A stretch of DNA of 64,000 nucleotides from Pedobacter sp. KBS0701 (GCF_005938645.2 NZ_CP042171.1:5332001-5396000); one strand, 5' to 3'; shown: positions 50,894 to 60,975, numbered from the stretch's first letter. Program-made: numbers and translations. Notes: generated from the sequence alone by a model not told the origin.

Positions 50894-52909
50894 ATGAACG
50901 ATAATCAAAACACCAACGAAAAACAGGGGAGAAGAATTCCAAACATCCCTAAAAAACCACAAAAAGGATCGAAATTTAATATTTTCTGGGTGTATGCGGC
51001 CATTATCATAGCCATTATTGCAGCACAGTTTTTATTTACTACGGACGGAGGTAAGGAAGTAACTTACCAAAAGTTTGAGCAACAGATGTTACTTAAAGGT
51101 GACGTGCAGAAGGTTGTTGCCTATAAATCCGACGATTTAGTCCGCGTAGAGGTATACATCAAAAAAGATAGTTTAAAAAAACCAATATACGATGGATACA
51201 AAAGCACTAGCACATTTAGTGTAAATAATGCAGCCAGTCCTGTTGTATTTTTCAATGCCGGCACGATGGACGGGCTTGATAAACAACTTGCCGATTCGCA
51301 AAAAGATCTTCCTGCTAACCAACCTAGGATATTGGCTGAAAAAACCAGCCGCAGCAATCCATTAGCAAGCTGGTTTTTAAGCATCATTTTACCCGTATTG
51401 CTTTTAATCGGTTTTTGGATTTTTATGATGCGCAGAATGGGCGGTGGTGCTGGCGGCGGCGGTCAGATTTTCAGTATCGGAAAATCAAAAGCTACTTTAT
51501 TTGATAAAGAAAGCCAGGTAAATATTACTTTCAACGATGTTGCCGGTTTAGAAGAAGCAAAAACAGAGGTAATGGAAATTGTAGATTTCCTTAAAAATCC
51601 TAAGAAATATACCGATCTGGGTGGAAAAATCCCGAAAGGTGCTTTATTGGTAGGCTCACCGGGTACTGGTAAAACCTTATTGGCTAAAGCAGTTGCAGGC
51701 GAGGCTCAGGTTCCGTTCTTCTCTCTGTCAGGATCTGATTTCGTAGAGATGTTTGTTGGAGTAGGTGCATCTCGTGTTCGCGACTTGTTTAAACAAGCGA
51801 AAGATAAATCTCCTTGTATTATCTTTATTGATGAGATTGATGCCATTGGCCGTGCCCGTGGTAAAAACGGTGTAATGGGCGGAAATGATGAGCGTGAAAA
51901 TACCTTAAATCAACTTTTGGTTGAAATGGATGGCTTTGGTACCAATACACATGTTATCATTTTGGCTGCAACCAACCGTGCGGATGTTTTAGATAAAGCC
52001 TTATTAAGAGCGGGTAGGTTCGACAGACAGATTTATGTTGATTTACCGGATGTTATCGAGCGTAAACAAATTTTTGAAGTCCACATTACTCCACTTAAAA
52101 AATCAGAAGAGCTTGATACAGAATTTTTAGCTAAACAAACGCCAGGATTCTCAGGCGCAGATATTGCAAATGTTTGTAACGAAGCCGCATTAATTGCTGC
52201 CCGTAAAAATAAATCAGCTGTAGATAAACAGGATTTCTTAGATGCGGTTGACCGTATTGTAGGTGGTTTAGAAAAGAAAAACAAAATCATCACACCAAGT
52301 GAAAAACGTGCTATTGCTATTCATGAGGCTGGCCATGCTACTGTAAGCTGGTTGTTAGAACACGCAGCGCCATTGGTTAAAGTTACCATTGTTCCACGTG
52401 GACAAAGTTTAGGTGCAGCCTGGTATTTACCAGAAGAACGTTTAATTGTTCGTCCACACCAGATGCTTGATGAAATGTGTGCAACAATGGGCGGTAGGGC
52501 CGCTGAAAAAGTGATGTTCGATACCATTTCTACAGGTGCCCTGAGCGATTTAGAAAAAGTAAATAAACAAGCTAGGGCAATGGTTACCATTTATGGCTTG
52601 AACGAAAAGTTAGGAAATATTACTTATTATGATTCTTCTGGTCAGAACGAGTATAACTTCTCTAAACCATATTCAGAGGATACCGCTTTAACTATCGATA
52701 AAGAAATTTCAGCGTTAATTGAAGGTCAATATCAAAGAGCCATCCAGTTATTGGAAGAAAATAAAGATAAATTGATCCAGTTAGCCGATATTTTAATCGA
52801 AAAAGAAGTTTTATTTAAAGACGATTTAGAAGTGATTTTCGGAAAACGTTTATTCGAAAACCAAGGTGAAAGTGGTACACCCGGACATATTACTCCGGTT
52901 GAGGCATAA
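50894..52909 (+). CDS. ftsH: FtsH, membrane AAA+ zinc protease
   Basis: A 671-residue protease that degrades membrane and short-lived proteins. Two spans (about residues 28-46 and 157-177) flank a periplasmic domain. The AAA+ core has GSPGTGKT at about 254-261 and IFIDEIDAIGR, followed by the SRH (NRADVLDKALLRAGRFDRQ). The zinc site is HEAGH near residue 476. The C-terminus is complete. A GGGAGGGG stretch joins the membrane and AAA parts. Confidence 0.97.
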   Translation: MNDNQNTNEKQGRRIPNIPKKPQKGSKFNIFWVYAAIIIAIIAAQFLFTTDGGKEVTYQKFEQQMLLKGDVQKVVAYKSDDLVRVEVYIKKDSLKKPIYDGYKSTSTFSVNNAASPVVFFNAGTMDGLDKQLADSQKDLPANQPRILAEKTSRSNPLASWFLSIILPVLLLIGFWIFMMRRMGGGAGGGGQIFSIGKSKATLFDKESQVNITFNDVAGLEEAKTEVMEIVDFLKNPKKYTDLGGKIPKGALLVGSPGTGKTLLAKAVAGEAQVPFFSLSGSDFVEMFVGVGASRVRDLFKQAKDKSPCIIFIDEIDAIGRARGKNGVMGGNDERENTLNQLLVEMDGFGTNTHVIILAATNRADVLDKALLRAGRFDRQIYVDLPDVIERKQIFEVHITPLKKSEELDTEFLAKQTPGFSGADIANVCNEAALIAARKNKSAVDKQDFLDAVDRIVGGLEKKNKIITPSEKRAIAIHEAGHATVSWLLEHAAPLVKVTIVPRGQSLGAAWYLPEERLIVRPHQMLDEMCATMGGRAAEKVMFDTISTGALSDLEKVNKQARAMVTIYGLNEKLGNITYYDSSGQNEYNFSKPYSEDTALTIDKEISALIEGQYQRAIQLLEENKDKLIQLADILIEKEVLFKDDLEVIFGKRLFENQGESGTPGHITPVEA

Positions 52910-52934
52910 ATAAATAATTTCTATTATTACATTT

Positions 52935-52970
52935 GCTACCCTAATTTAATCATTAGGGTAGCTTTTTTTT
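52935..52970 (+). terminator. Terminator after ftsH
   Basis: GCTACCCTAAT / ATTAGGGTAGC, an 11-base perfect stem, six-base loop, then eight T. The T-run ends two bases before the ATG of the next gene. Confidence 0.85.
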
Positions 52971-52972
52971 AT

Positions 52973-53617
52973 ATGAAGGATAATACGACAGCTAAAGAAC
53001 AAATACTAAAAAAGATAAGGAAAGCACTATTAGAGAAGCGCGAAAACCCATATCCTAATTTAGAAGAAAGTCCATTGTATAAAAAAAATACAGATGAGCT
53101 GGAGATATTATTTGCCGAACAGCTTACAGCTATATCCGGTAATTTTATCTTCTGCGAGGATGGAATTGATTTTTTTGAAAACATGTTGCAGCTGGCCGAT
53201 AAATATAAATGGCGGAAAATATACTGTTGGGAACCAGAAATACAGCAGTTTTTAAGCAAATACGAATTCCCTTTTTACCAAACCGATAAAGATTTTGAAC
53301 AGGCAGAAGTGGGCATTACCCTTTGCGAAGCTTTGGTTGCCCGCAACGGAAGTGTAATGGTAAGCAATAGCGGTGCTGCTGGTAGGAGATTAAGCATTTT
53401 TCCACATCAACACATTGTGATCGCCAAAACCAGTCAGTTGGTTTTAGATCTTAAAGATGCTTTTCTGTTATTGAAGAACAAGTATGGTAATCAGATCCCA
53501 TCGATGATCAGCAATATTACAGGCCCCAGCAGAACTGCCGATATCGAAAAAACATTGGTTTTAGGTGCACATGGACCTAAAGAGCTTTTTGTATTTTTAA
53601 TTGATGATTTTAGTTAA
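52973..53617 (+). CDS. LUD-domain (LutC-like) protein
   Basis: A 214-residue protein. The LUD domain is seen in GITLCEALVARNGSVMVSNSGAAGRRLSIFPHQHIVIAKTS-type blocks and ISNITGPSRTADIEKTLVLGAHGPKEL. LutC takes part in lactate oxidation with LutA and LutB, which are absent here; stand-alone LUD genes beside ftsH are usual in Bacteroidetes and their role is unclear. The ATG sits directly after the ftsH terminator, so separate transcription must start within that hairpin, or read-through feeds it. Confidence 0.85.
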   Translation: MKDNTTAKEQILKKIRKALLEKRENPYPNLEESPLYKKNTDELEILFAEQLTAISGNFIFCEDGIDFFENMLQLADKYKWRKIYCWEPEIQQFLSKYEFPFYQTDKDFEQAEVGITLCEALVARNGSVMVSNSGAAGRRLSIFPHQHIVIAKTSQLVLDLKDAFLLLKNKYGNQIPSMISNITGPSRTADIEKTLVLGAHGPKELFVFLIDDFS

Positions 53618-53684
53618 CAGTTATTTTAATACAACTGGAGATCATCAAATCAGTGAAGTAAGCGATATGAGCCTAATTTCTGGA

Positions 53685-54473
53685 TTATTTTTCCAAATTT
53701 ATTCCTGATTTTTTACACCATTCGACCACCTGTTTATAGGTTTCGGCATTAATGAGAACTGATCCATTACAATGATCTAAACCCCTTGAATGTACCCCGA
53801 CCAATTGAGGTACATTATTATTATCTTTTATCCAAATCGGAGAACCGCTATTTCTTACCACCGTATATAAATCATAATGTAAAGAAGCATCCACCACCGA
53901 AAAATTTTTCGTGCCCTCTGTCCACATTTCAAATAGGTCTTGATCACCGGGAGATCCTGTTATATGCAATTCGCTTCCTTGTAATTCATCCGGCTTAACA
54001 GAAACGAATTTATAATGCCCACGAACTTTTTTATAAATAGAGGAATCGGGCAATATGATGATCGAAAAATCCCTATTAATTTTTGAGTTTATCCAATAGC
54101 CTCTCTTAAAAAACTTGTTTTTACATTTTTTAAGCTTTAATGAGGTACTCGTTGTATAATGTCCCGAATCTATCGAGCCAAAATACAGATCGACCTTTCT
54201 CGTTCCCCTGAAAAGAAAAAACGGAATTCTTTTTACAAAAGGGAAGTAGGCCAGGTTATGCCCTGCCGTAATCATTACCCTTGGATGAATCAGCGCACCA
54301 GAACCATAATATTTATGCCAGCCCCTGGTCATTTCCATATAACAAGTATATTCATTAGGAATATTGGTATCCATAATACGTACCCTCTTAGATGAATCAG
54401 GATAACAGTTTTGTGCTTTTACATCTAAAAGCAGCAAAATAAAACTAAGGAATATTAATACTTTATATTTCAT
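53685..54473 (-). CDS. Secreted trypsin-like serine protease
   Basis: A 262-residue protein with a signal peptide (ending DVKAQ). The chymotrypsin-fold triad is visible: His in MITAGHNLA (about residue 73), Asp in INRDFSIIIL (about 137), Ser in RNSGSPIW (about 215). Two half-barrels give normal length. It resembles V8/glutamyl-endopeptidase-like proteases. Substrate unknown. Confidence 0.82.
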   Translation of the reverse strand: MKYKVLIFLSFILLLLDVKAQNCYPDSSKRVRIMDTNIPNEYTCYMEMTRGWHKYYGSGALIHPRVMITAGHNLAYFPFVKRIPFFLFRGTRKVDLYFGSIDSGHYTTSTSLKLKKCKNKFFKRGYWINSKINRDFSIIILPDSSIYKKVRGHYKFVSVKPDELQGSELHITGSPGDQDLFEMWTEGTKNFSVVDASLHYDLYTVVRNSGSPIWIKDNNNVPQLVGVHSRGLDHCNGSVLINAETYKQVVEWCKKSGINLEK

Positions 54474-54510
54474 TTCTTCTAATTTATGATGATACGGCGT
54501 ATAAAAGTTA

Positions 54511-55491
54511 TTATTTACCTTGAAACCTTTTCACTACCAACTCTCCTGCGGCATTGATGCAGTATATATCTTCATCATAGTTAGAATATCTTCTTGATAG
54601 CACTGGTTTTAACCCTTCATCTTCCAGTTTATGATGATCAAATGTTAAATAAAGTTCTACTCTGGAGCGGTCTTTATCCAAAGTGATGGTTTTTTTCGTC
54701 TTTACATTGTAAATATCTACTTCCTGAATTCGCCTGTAATTATAACCCCAGCTAGAATCCTCTCCAAAATCTTTGCTTCTGCCAATCACGAAATAATCGT
54801 TCATTAAATGAAATATTGTACTGATACTCTTATCATTAAAAAGCCGTTTTCCCTTCAGGTCAACTATATCTGCAACATTTCTCGTTTTACCATTAGTTAA
54901 GGTGTTTTCTTCATTCAAAATCACAATTCCTATATTCTTAGGGAAATTATTTTTATTGTCTCCATAAGCAGCGAAAGTGCTTTCATAATCCTTGCTTTTT
55001 AAAACCGTATCGCCGTTTTCGTTCAAAAAGTAGTTTAAGTTTTTACCACTCATCGACATTGATCCTGGATAGTCGGCAAAAAACAATATATCTTTTGTGG
55101 GTTTAGATGGTGCTTTTTTTACGGGCACTTCAGCCTTTTTGCTCGCTGTTACAGGCGTTTTCCCCATCGTTACGCGTACTTCGGTCACTTTATTTTTCTC
55201 TGCCGTTTCGGCCAGTTTCTTTTTAAAGTCTGCCTCCCTTTCGACCTTAAGCTTTGCATTTCTAATTTTGCCTGCTTCATAAGCTGCTTTATCGTCGGCT
55301 ATGCTCTTTTTTCTTGCATCCTCTTCCTCTTTTGCACAGGCCGGGCACATGTTTTTACCCTCTGAATTGTTAGAGCCCTTAGGTGCGAACCTACAGTTAT
55401 AACGGAGGTATTGACTTTTCGCAACATGAGATTGCGCATTTGCTAGCTGTACCATAAACAGGAAAAAAATAGTAGTTAAGAAATTTTTCAT
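54511..55491 (-). CDS. Secreted protein with a CxxC motif, function unknown
   Basis: A 326-residue protein with a signal peptide (ending ANAQ). The early mature part has NMCPACAKEEEDARK, a CxxC in a helical, charged region (about residues 45-120). A beta-rich second half (about 140-326) follows with IGIVILNEENTLTNGK and VDIYNVKTKKTITLDKDRSRVEL, perhaps a propeller-like domain. Not recognised. It lies next to the trypsin-like gene on the same strand with 37 bases between, so they may be co-expressed. Confidence 0.65.
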   Translation of the reverse strand: MKNFLTTIFFLFMVQLANAQSHVAKSQYLRYNCRFAPKGSNNSEGKNMCPACAKEEEDARKKSIADDKAAYEAGKIRNAKLKVEREADFKKKLAETAEKNKVTEVRVTMGKTPVTASKKAEVPVKKAPSKPTKDILFFADYPGSMSMSGKNLNYFLNENGDTVLKSKDYESTFAAYGDNKNNFPKNIGIVILNEENTLTNGKTRNVADIVDLKGKRLFNDKSISTIFHLMNDYFVIGRSKDFGEDSSWGYNYRRIQEVDIYNVKTKKTITLDKDRSRVELYLTFDHHKLEDEGLKPVLSRRYSNYDEDIYCINAAGELVVKRFQGK

Positions 55492-55639
55492 TTTTAAGTT
55501 CGTTTAATTTATTGTAAAAATACCCAATCATTAAAGCGATTTATATACCCTTTACTCGGTATATTTAGTACATGGTTTATACACTATATTTATTAAATAT
55601 TAGGCGTTACCTCAAACATTACCACTAATTCTCTCATCA

Positions 55640-57517
55640 ATGAATAAAGTTTTCTTCTTATTTCTATTTTTCCTAAATCCACTTCGCGTATGCTTTGCAC
55701 AGCAGGGCAACCCAATTTTGATCGACACGGCCAAGAAATTTAATATCAGTAAACATGGTTACTTTTATGAGGATCGGGATTTAAACCTGAACATCGATTC
55801 TATCATAAAATATAAGCAGGCCAATAAACTCAGTCCGCTAAAACCTGGCAAAGTTTTTAGTAAGGGTTACACCCAATCTTATTATTGGGTTGCTTTCGAT
55901 ATCGAAAATACCTTAAATCAATCTGTGCACCTCATGTTTAAGGAGCAGAGCTCAAGTATTAACAAACTCCAGTTGTTTAAAGTAGATGAGCAAGGAAAGA
56001 TTTATCCGCTAGGCTTAACAGGCGATCATTTCCCTTTTAAACAACGTCCTTATCGCAACAGAAGCTTCATTTATCCAATGGTTCTTTCGCCTCATGAAAA
56101 AGCTACTTTTTATTTATGGGCAGATAAACGCGGACAGAATATGTATATGCCAATGTCCATCGGACGCGATGTTGATATTATTCAGGCAGAAATTCCACAG
56201 CACACCTTATTTGGATTTTATACAGGCATTTTTGTTTTTGCCGTAATATTTAACCTATTGCTGTTTGCCTCTGTTAGAGATAACATTCACCTATATTATG
56301 CAATTTACATTTTTTGCACCCTAGTTTTTATCCTGGAAGAAGAAGGGCTGGCTTTTCAATGGTTTTATCCGAACCTGCCAGGTCTTCAAGACTACATGCG
56401 CCTAATTATGGCATCACTAAGCTGTGGCCTGTTAATCCAGGTGATGCAACTGTTTGTAAATCAAAATCGCTCAAACAGTAAGTTATACCGCTTTACAAAC
56501 TATTACAAAAGATTCTGCTGGGCCATGTCGATCATTCCGGTGTTTATGCTCTTCAAATCATTTATTTTTTTAGAAAAAACGGTTTTTTACATCAACAATT
56601 TTCTTGCGCTCCTTACGGTAATCATTATTATTATTTGTGTGGTAGAAAGAATAAGATCAGGCTACAAGTTGGGCTGGTATTATTTTATTGCAACCGTGAT
56701 GTTATTATTTGGTGTTTTTAATTATGTTTTTAATACGTTAGGGCTCACCAACTTTAATTTATTAAAGCCAAATGGTTTGGTGGTAGGTTTAACAGCCGAA
56801 ATTATTTTCCTTTCTTTTGCACTAACACAGCGGTATAATTTTTTAAAAAAAGAAAAAGAAACTCTGCTGGAAGAAAAAAGTAAACACCAGGTAGACCTCG
56901 CCGATGGCATTTTTAATGCTCAGGAAGATGAACGCACACGTTTGGCCCGCGATCTTCATGATGACCTCGGCGGCACGCTTTCCATTATAAAACTAAATAT
57001 CACCGCTTTTCAGCACAAAGTTTTAAAACTTACAGAAAATGACCGCATATTTTACGACCAAACCATTAGCATGATTGAAAAGGCATGTGCCGACTTAAGG
57101 GAAATTTCGCACAATTTAATGCCTAAAAACTTTGAGCAACTGGGTTTAATTGAAACCCTGAAAGAAAACTTCATCACCTTAAATCACTCGGGTAAAATTG
57201 CTTTCGAATTTGTTTACCAGGTAGAACACCCCATCGAAAGCTCCATGGAAATTACCATTTACCGTATGGTTAACGAGCTCGTAAATAATATCAACAGGCA
57301 CTCTTTGGCAACCAAAGCGACCATTCAGATTTTATCTTTTGATGAAAGGATCAATATCATGGCTGAAGACAACGGTATTGGTTTTAGTCAGGAAGAGGAT
57401 AAAAAGGGACTAGGTATGCAGAATATACGCTCGAGGGTAAGCTATTTGAACGGGAAAATTCAGGTAGACAGTAATCAAAATGGAACCACAATCGTTATTG
57501 ATATCCCGCTGAAATAA
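55640..57517 (+). CDS. 7TMR-DISM histidine kinase
   Basis: A 625-residue sensor kinase. Signal peptide, a periplasmic DISMED2-like domain (about residues 25-165; YTQSYYWVAFDIENTLNQS), seven spans (about 180-390), then a HisKA_3 dimerisation helix with the phospho-acceptor His in ARDLHDDLGGTLS near residue 440. The ATPase domain shows NELVNNINRHS, AEDNGIGF and GLGMQNIRSR. The stop overlaps the response-regulator start by one base. Ligand unknown; carbohydrates bind related domains. Confidence 0.92.
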   Translation: MNKVFFLFLFFLNPLRVCFAQQGNPILIDTAKKFNISKHGYFYEDRDLNLNIDSIIKYKQANKLSPLKPGKVFSKGYTQSYYWVAFDIENTLNQSVHLMFKEQSSSINKLQLFKVDEQGKIYPLGLTGDHFPFKQRPYRNRSFIYPMVLSPHEKATFYLWADKRGQNMYMPMSIGRDVDIIQAEIPQHTLFGFYTGIFVFAVIFNLLLFASVRDNIHLYYAIYIFCTLVFILEEEGLAFQWFYPNLPGLQDYMRLIMASLSCGLLIQVMQLFVNQNRSNSKLYRFTNYYKRFCWAMSIIPVFMLFKSFIFLEKTVFYINNFLALLTVIIIIICVVERIRSGYKLGWYYFIATVMLLFGVFNYVFNTLGLTNFNLLKPNGLVVGLTAEIIFLSFALTQRYNFLKKEKETLLEEKSKHQVDLADGIFNAQEDERTRLARDLHDDLGGTLSIIKLNITAFQHKVLKLTENDRIFYDQTISMIEKACADLREISHNLMPKNFEQLGLIETLKENFITLNHSGKIAFEFVYQVEHPIESSMEITIYRMVNELVNNINRHSLATKATIQILSFDERINIMAEDNGIGFSQEEDKKGLGMQNIRSRVSYLNGKIQVDSNQNGTTIVIDIPLK

Positions 57518-58167
57518 TGGACACAATTGAACAAAAACCGACCACATTAATGATCGCAGATGATCATAAACTATTTGCCGAAGGGTTATCGGCCATCCTT
57601 TCTGAACAACCTGACTTTAAGATAATCGGCATGGCATCAAACGGAAAGGAAATTCTGCACCTTTTAAACCACCAAATACCGGATATTCTAATCCTGGATT
57701 TAAATATGCCTGTTTTAGATGGAGAAATTGCTGCCGAAAAAGTAAGACAATTATTCCCTTCAGTAAAAATTATGGTATTATCAATGTACTATACGGTTAA
57801 ATTAGCAGCAAAATTAGAAAGTATAGGGGTGAAGGCTTTCGTTCAAAAAGATACCGATGCAGAAACTCTTTTTAAAATTATATCCAATTTGCAGCTCGGT
57901 GAAAAATATTTCCAGAAAATAAAATCTAATGTTCAGCCATCGGGATTTAACGATGGAGATCATTTTCAAAAAAGCCACAACCTAACAGCGAGAGAAATGG
58001 AAATCCTACAATTGATCAGCGAAGACTACTCTTCTCAGCAAATTGCCCAAAAATTATTTATAGCTTTAAACACTGTTGATACACATCGAAAAAACATGGC
58101 ACAAAAGCTAAATGTAACCGGAAAAGCAGGATTATTAAAATTTGCGCTTGAAAATAAGCTCCGCTAA
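57517..58167 (+). CDS. NarL/LuxR-type response regulator
   Basis: A 216-residue regulator. The receiver domain (residues 8-125) has the acidic pair in IADDHKLF and the phospho-acceptor Asp in LILDLNMP near residue 61, with Lys in FVQKDTD. The LuxR HTH (about 150-210) has LTAREMEILQLISEDYSSQQIAQKL and NTVDTHRKNMAQKL. It is coupled to the 7TMR-DISM kinase by a one-base overlap, so they form one two-component pair. Confidence 0.94.
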   Translation: MDTIEQKPTTLMIADDHKLFAEGLSAILSEQPDFKIIGMASNGKEILHLLNHQIPDILILDLNMPVLDGEIAAEKVRQLFPSVKIMVLSMYYTVKLAAKLESIGVKAFVQKDTDAETLFKIISNLQLGEKYFQKIKSNVQPSGFNDGDHFQKSHNLTAREMEILQLISEDYSSQQIAQKLFIALNTVDTHRKNMAQKLNVTGKAGLLKFALENKLR

Positions 58168-58245
58168 TATTTAATTTATTTTCGTTTCTCGAATATAATT
58201 GATATTTTTATACTACATACCGTTTTAGTATGCGGTATTATAATT

Positions 58246-59322
58246 ATGAACAGAGCAATAAATACGGTAATTACCGGTACTGGGAGTTACATTCCACAAA
58301 ATATTATTTCTGGTAGTGAATTCTTAAATTCGACGTTTTTTGAGAATGGTAACCGATTAGAGAAAGAGAATTCAGAGATCATCGATAAATTCTCTGAAAT
58401 TACGGAGATCGTAGAAAGACGTTACGCCTGCCCTGAGCAGTTAAGCAATCATATTGGTGCTAAGGCCGCAGAAAAAGCCATTGAAAATGCAGGAATCGAT
58501 AAAGAAACCTTAGATTATATTATATTCTGTCATAATTTTGGTGATATCCCTTTGGGTAGCAACCGTATTGACATTTTGCCATCTTTAGCTTCAAAGGTAA
58601 AACAGCAATTAGGCATTGTAAATCCGGACTGCGTTGCCTACGATATCATTTTTGGTTGCCCAGGCTGGGTTCAGGGTGCAATACAGGCAGATTACTATAT
58701 TAAAAGCGGAGATGCGAAACGTGTTATGGTTATAGGTGCAGAAACCTTAAGCCGTATTATTGATCCACATGACCGTGATAGTATGATTTTTTCGGATGGT
58801 GCAGGCGCTGTAATTTTCGAGGCTCAAGAATCAGCAGAAAAAAGAGGAATACTGGCACATAAAACAGAAACACACGCCGTAAACTATGGCAATTTATTAA
58901 CCATGGGCAAGAGCGCTCATCCTGATGAAACCAATGGAAACCTTTATTTAAAAATGAATGGGCGTAAGCTGTATGAGTTTGCGGTAGTTCAGGTTCCTCA
59001 GGTGATTAAAAAGGCCATTGATAGAGCAGGCTTGAGCGTTGAAGATGTAAATATTGTATTTGTGCATCAGGCCAATGGAAAAATGGATACTGCTATCATG
59101 AAACGCTTATTTAAACTTTATGGTAAAGATACCGTCCCTGAAAACTTAGTTCCGATGACGATTTCATGGCTGGGAAACAGTTCGGTTGCTACTGTACCAA
59201 CCTTGTTGGATCTGGTATTAAAAGGCGAAGTGAAAGGATATAAAGTTAAGGCTGGTGATGTAGCTGTTTTTGCTTCAGTAGGAGCAGGAATGCACATTAA
59301 TGCTTTTATATACCGCTTCTAA
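58246..59322 (+). CDS. FabH-like 3-oxoacyl-ACP synthase III family protein
   Basis: A 358-residue thiolase-fold condensing enzyme. The active-site Cys lies in FGCPGW near residue 138, His in FVHQANGKM near 274, and Asn in LGNSSVATVPTL near 310. This is the C-H-N triad of KAS III. The Cys context (GCPGW rather than ACAGF) differs from housekeeping FabH, so a specialised role in branched or unusual acyl starters is possible. No polyketide or aryl-polyene cluster is adjacent. Confidence 0.86.
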   Translation: MNRAINTVITGTGSYIPQNIISGSEFLNSTFFENGNRLEKENSEIIDKFSEITEIVERRYACPEQLSNHIGAKAAEKAIENAGIDKETLDYIIFCHNFGDIPLGSNRIDILPSLASKVKQQLGIVNPDCVAYDIIFGCPGWVQGAIQADYYIKSGDAKRVMVIGAETLSRIIDPHDRDSMIFSDGAGAVIFEAQESAEKRGILAHKTETHAVNYGNLLTMGKSAHPDETNGNLYLKMNGRKLYEFAVVQVPQVIKKAIDRAGLSVEDVNIVFVHQANGKMDTAIMKRLFKLYGKDTVPENLVPMTISWLGNSSVATVPTLLDLVLKGEVKGYKVKAGDVAVFASVGAGMHINAFIYRF

Positions 59323-60806
59323 TTGGCTAGCCGTTTTAAACCGGCCTTAGCCTGGCTTTCAATACTGCTTTCAAACTCATGATTTTTCATGGCAATGGCG
59401 GTATTGAAAGCCTCTTTCGCTTTCGCAATATTTTTCCTTCTTTCATAAACCTTACCCATTTGCACCGCAGCATTTGCAGCAAAATAATACTTCAGGTTTT
59501 TTCCTTCATTTATGGTCTGCTGATAAGCCGCTAATGCCTGATCATCTTTTCCTAAATCATCATAAATTCTACCCAAACGGTAATTTAGCTCTGTTTTGTC
59601 TTTACTGTTAGTATAATCTGTTGCTTTTTTATCATCAATTATCTGCAAGGCCCTGCTTAAATAGCCACCGTCAAACAGTAACCGTGCTTTTAACAGGTCA
59701 ATTGTTGGCGTTCCTGAAGCAGCTTCGGATTTCGCCTGCTTATCTTTTTCCATATAGGTATACCCGTTATTAATTGCTTTAGCTGCCAATGCCGTATAAC
59801 CTGCTTTATCCCCTTTCAGCAGTGAGATCCAGCCTAAATGAAGGTAAGCATCCTTTACAAAGTTAACGCCCTTGGTTGTCTGCAAAAAGCGATTAAAATA
59901 CGTCCCTGAATTAAGATCAAGTTTGTTCAGGTGCGCAATGCCCTCCAGGTAATCTAAATAAGGAAAAGGCTGATAAATGCCTCCTTCAGGCCTCTTCGCC
60001 AAAATGGCAATGGCTTCTTCGCTATGCCCGTTTTTAATGCACACATAACTTTGCAAATAACTTTTTAATAAACTGGTATCGGCAATCCTTTCAGTATATT
60101 TCATTGTTTTGGCATAGGCCTGCGGGCTATGTGCCACATCTGTTAATACATAGGCGTAATAAAACACCACTTCTTCATAAAAAGGCTCGTACGATGACTT
60201 TGGTAAGTTATCGGCTAGTTTTTCAAACATGTTTAATCCGCTCTGTAGATTTCCCTTGATTCCAAAAGTAGATAGCGCTGTTTTTAAAGCCCCATCCGGA
60301 AGATTGCCCAGAACAGCATTAATCAATCCCAGGCCTTTTAAATTAAGGTGAAAATTTGGGAATTTTTTATTGTTCTCCTGCAAAAGGCTGTTGGCTTTTT
60401 TAACCTCCATTGCAGCATTAAAATATTCTCCAAATCGTCCACGGATGAGCGCCCATTGCAAATTGATCTCCGCCTGGGCATACAAGTAGTATGGCGAACT
60501 TTTATCATCATCACTTATTTGATCTAAACGTGTAGATTTATTGCCTTTTAAGCGATCAAAATCAGCTTTGCTCTCTGAAGTTAAAACCGTAAAATAATCT
60601 ACATAGTTTTCTAAAAGGGGGATAATGGAATTATTGGGATGCTGTTTCTTTTCGGTTGAGATATATGCTCTTGCGTTGCCGAGTTTTAGTTCGAAAATGC
60701 TCTTGTAAGCGTTTAGGCAATTATTGTTAAAATCGAAGTTTGCAAGTGAAAACAAAGGAGAGAGGAGCAGGGCAGAGGTTAAAAAAAAACGGAAGCTTTT
60801 ATTCAT
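59319..60806 (-). CDS. Secreted TPR-repeat protein
   Basis: A 495-residue protein starting MNKSFRFFLTSALLL, a signal peptide ending SLA. An upstream in-frame start at 60,863 would hide the signal. The end carries TPR-like repeats (LNYRLGRIYDDLGKDDQALAAYQQ, AAVQMGKVYERRKNIAKAKEAF). The middle is helical with SGxNMFEKL-like blocks. It probably mediates protein contacts in the periplasm. It overlaps the convergent FabH-like gene by four bases. Confidence 0.75.
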   Translation of the reverse strand: MNKSFRFFLTSALLLSPLFSLANFDFNNNCLNAYKSIFELKLGNARAYISTEKKQHPNNSIIPLLENYVDYFTVLTSESKADFDRLKGNKSTRLDQISDDDKSSPYYLYAQAEINLQWALIRGRFGEYFNAAMEVKKANSLLQENNKKFPNFHLNLKGLGLINAVLGNLPDGALKTALSTFGIKGNLQSGLNMFEKLADNLPKSSYEPFYEEVVFYYAYVLTDVAHSPQAYAKTMKYTERIADTSLLKSYLQSYVCIKNGHSEEAIAILAKRPEGGIYQPFPYLDYLEGIAHLNKLDLNSGTYFNRFLQTTKGVNFVKDAYLHLGWISLLKGDKAGYTALAAKAINNGYTYMEKDKQAKSEAASGTPTIDLLKARLLFDGGYLSRALQIIDDKKATDYTNSKDKTELNYRLGRIYDDLGKDDQALAAYQQTINEGKNLKYYFAANAAVQMGKVYERRKNIAKAKEAFNTAIAMKNHEFESSIESQAKAGLKRLAN

Positions 60807-60927
60807 TAGGGATTCTATTTCGGTTTGGTTCTGTGCTGCTGCAACAGCTTCAGATGTTAACAAATATCTACATTAAACGCTAAAAAGTGATTCTTGTTTT
60901 GTGTGAGCAAAAAACAGATATAAACAA

Positions 60928-60954
60928 AAACGTCCCGATTAGATCGGGACGTTT
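60928..60954 (-). terminator. Terminator after the zinc-ribbon gene
   Basis: AAACGTCCCGAT / ATCGGGACGTTT, a 12-base perfect stem with loop TAG; its CCCGAT-TAG-ATCGGG core is shared with the terminator at 22,011. It lies 22 bases after the stop at 60,976 on the minus strand. Confidence 0.8.
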
Positions 60955-60975
60955 AATTATTTTTTTCGTGATGGA

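Noticed and set aside
53685..55491. Trypsin-like protease and CxxC protein as a defence system
   Set aside because: Both have signal peptides, so they act outside the cytoplasm, and no partner typical of antiphage systems is adjacent.
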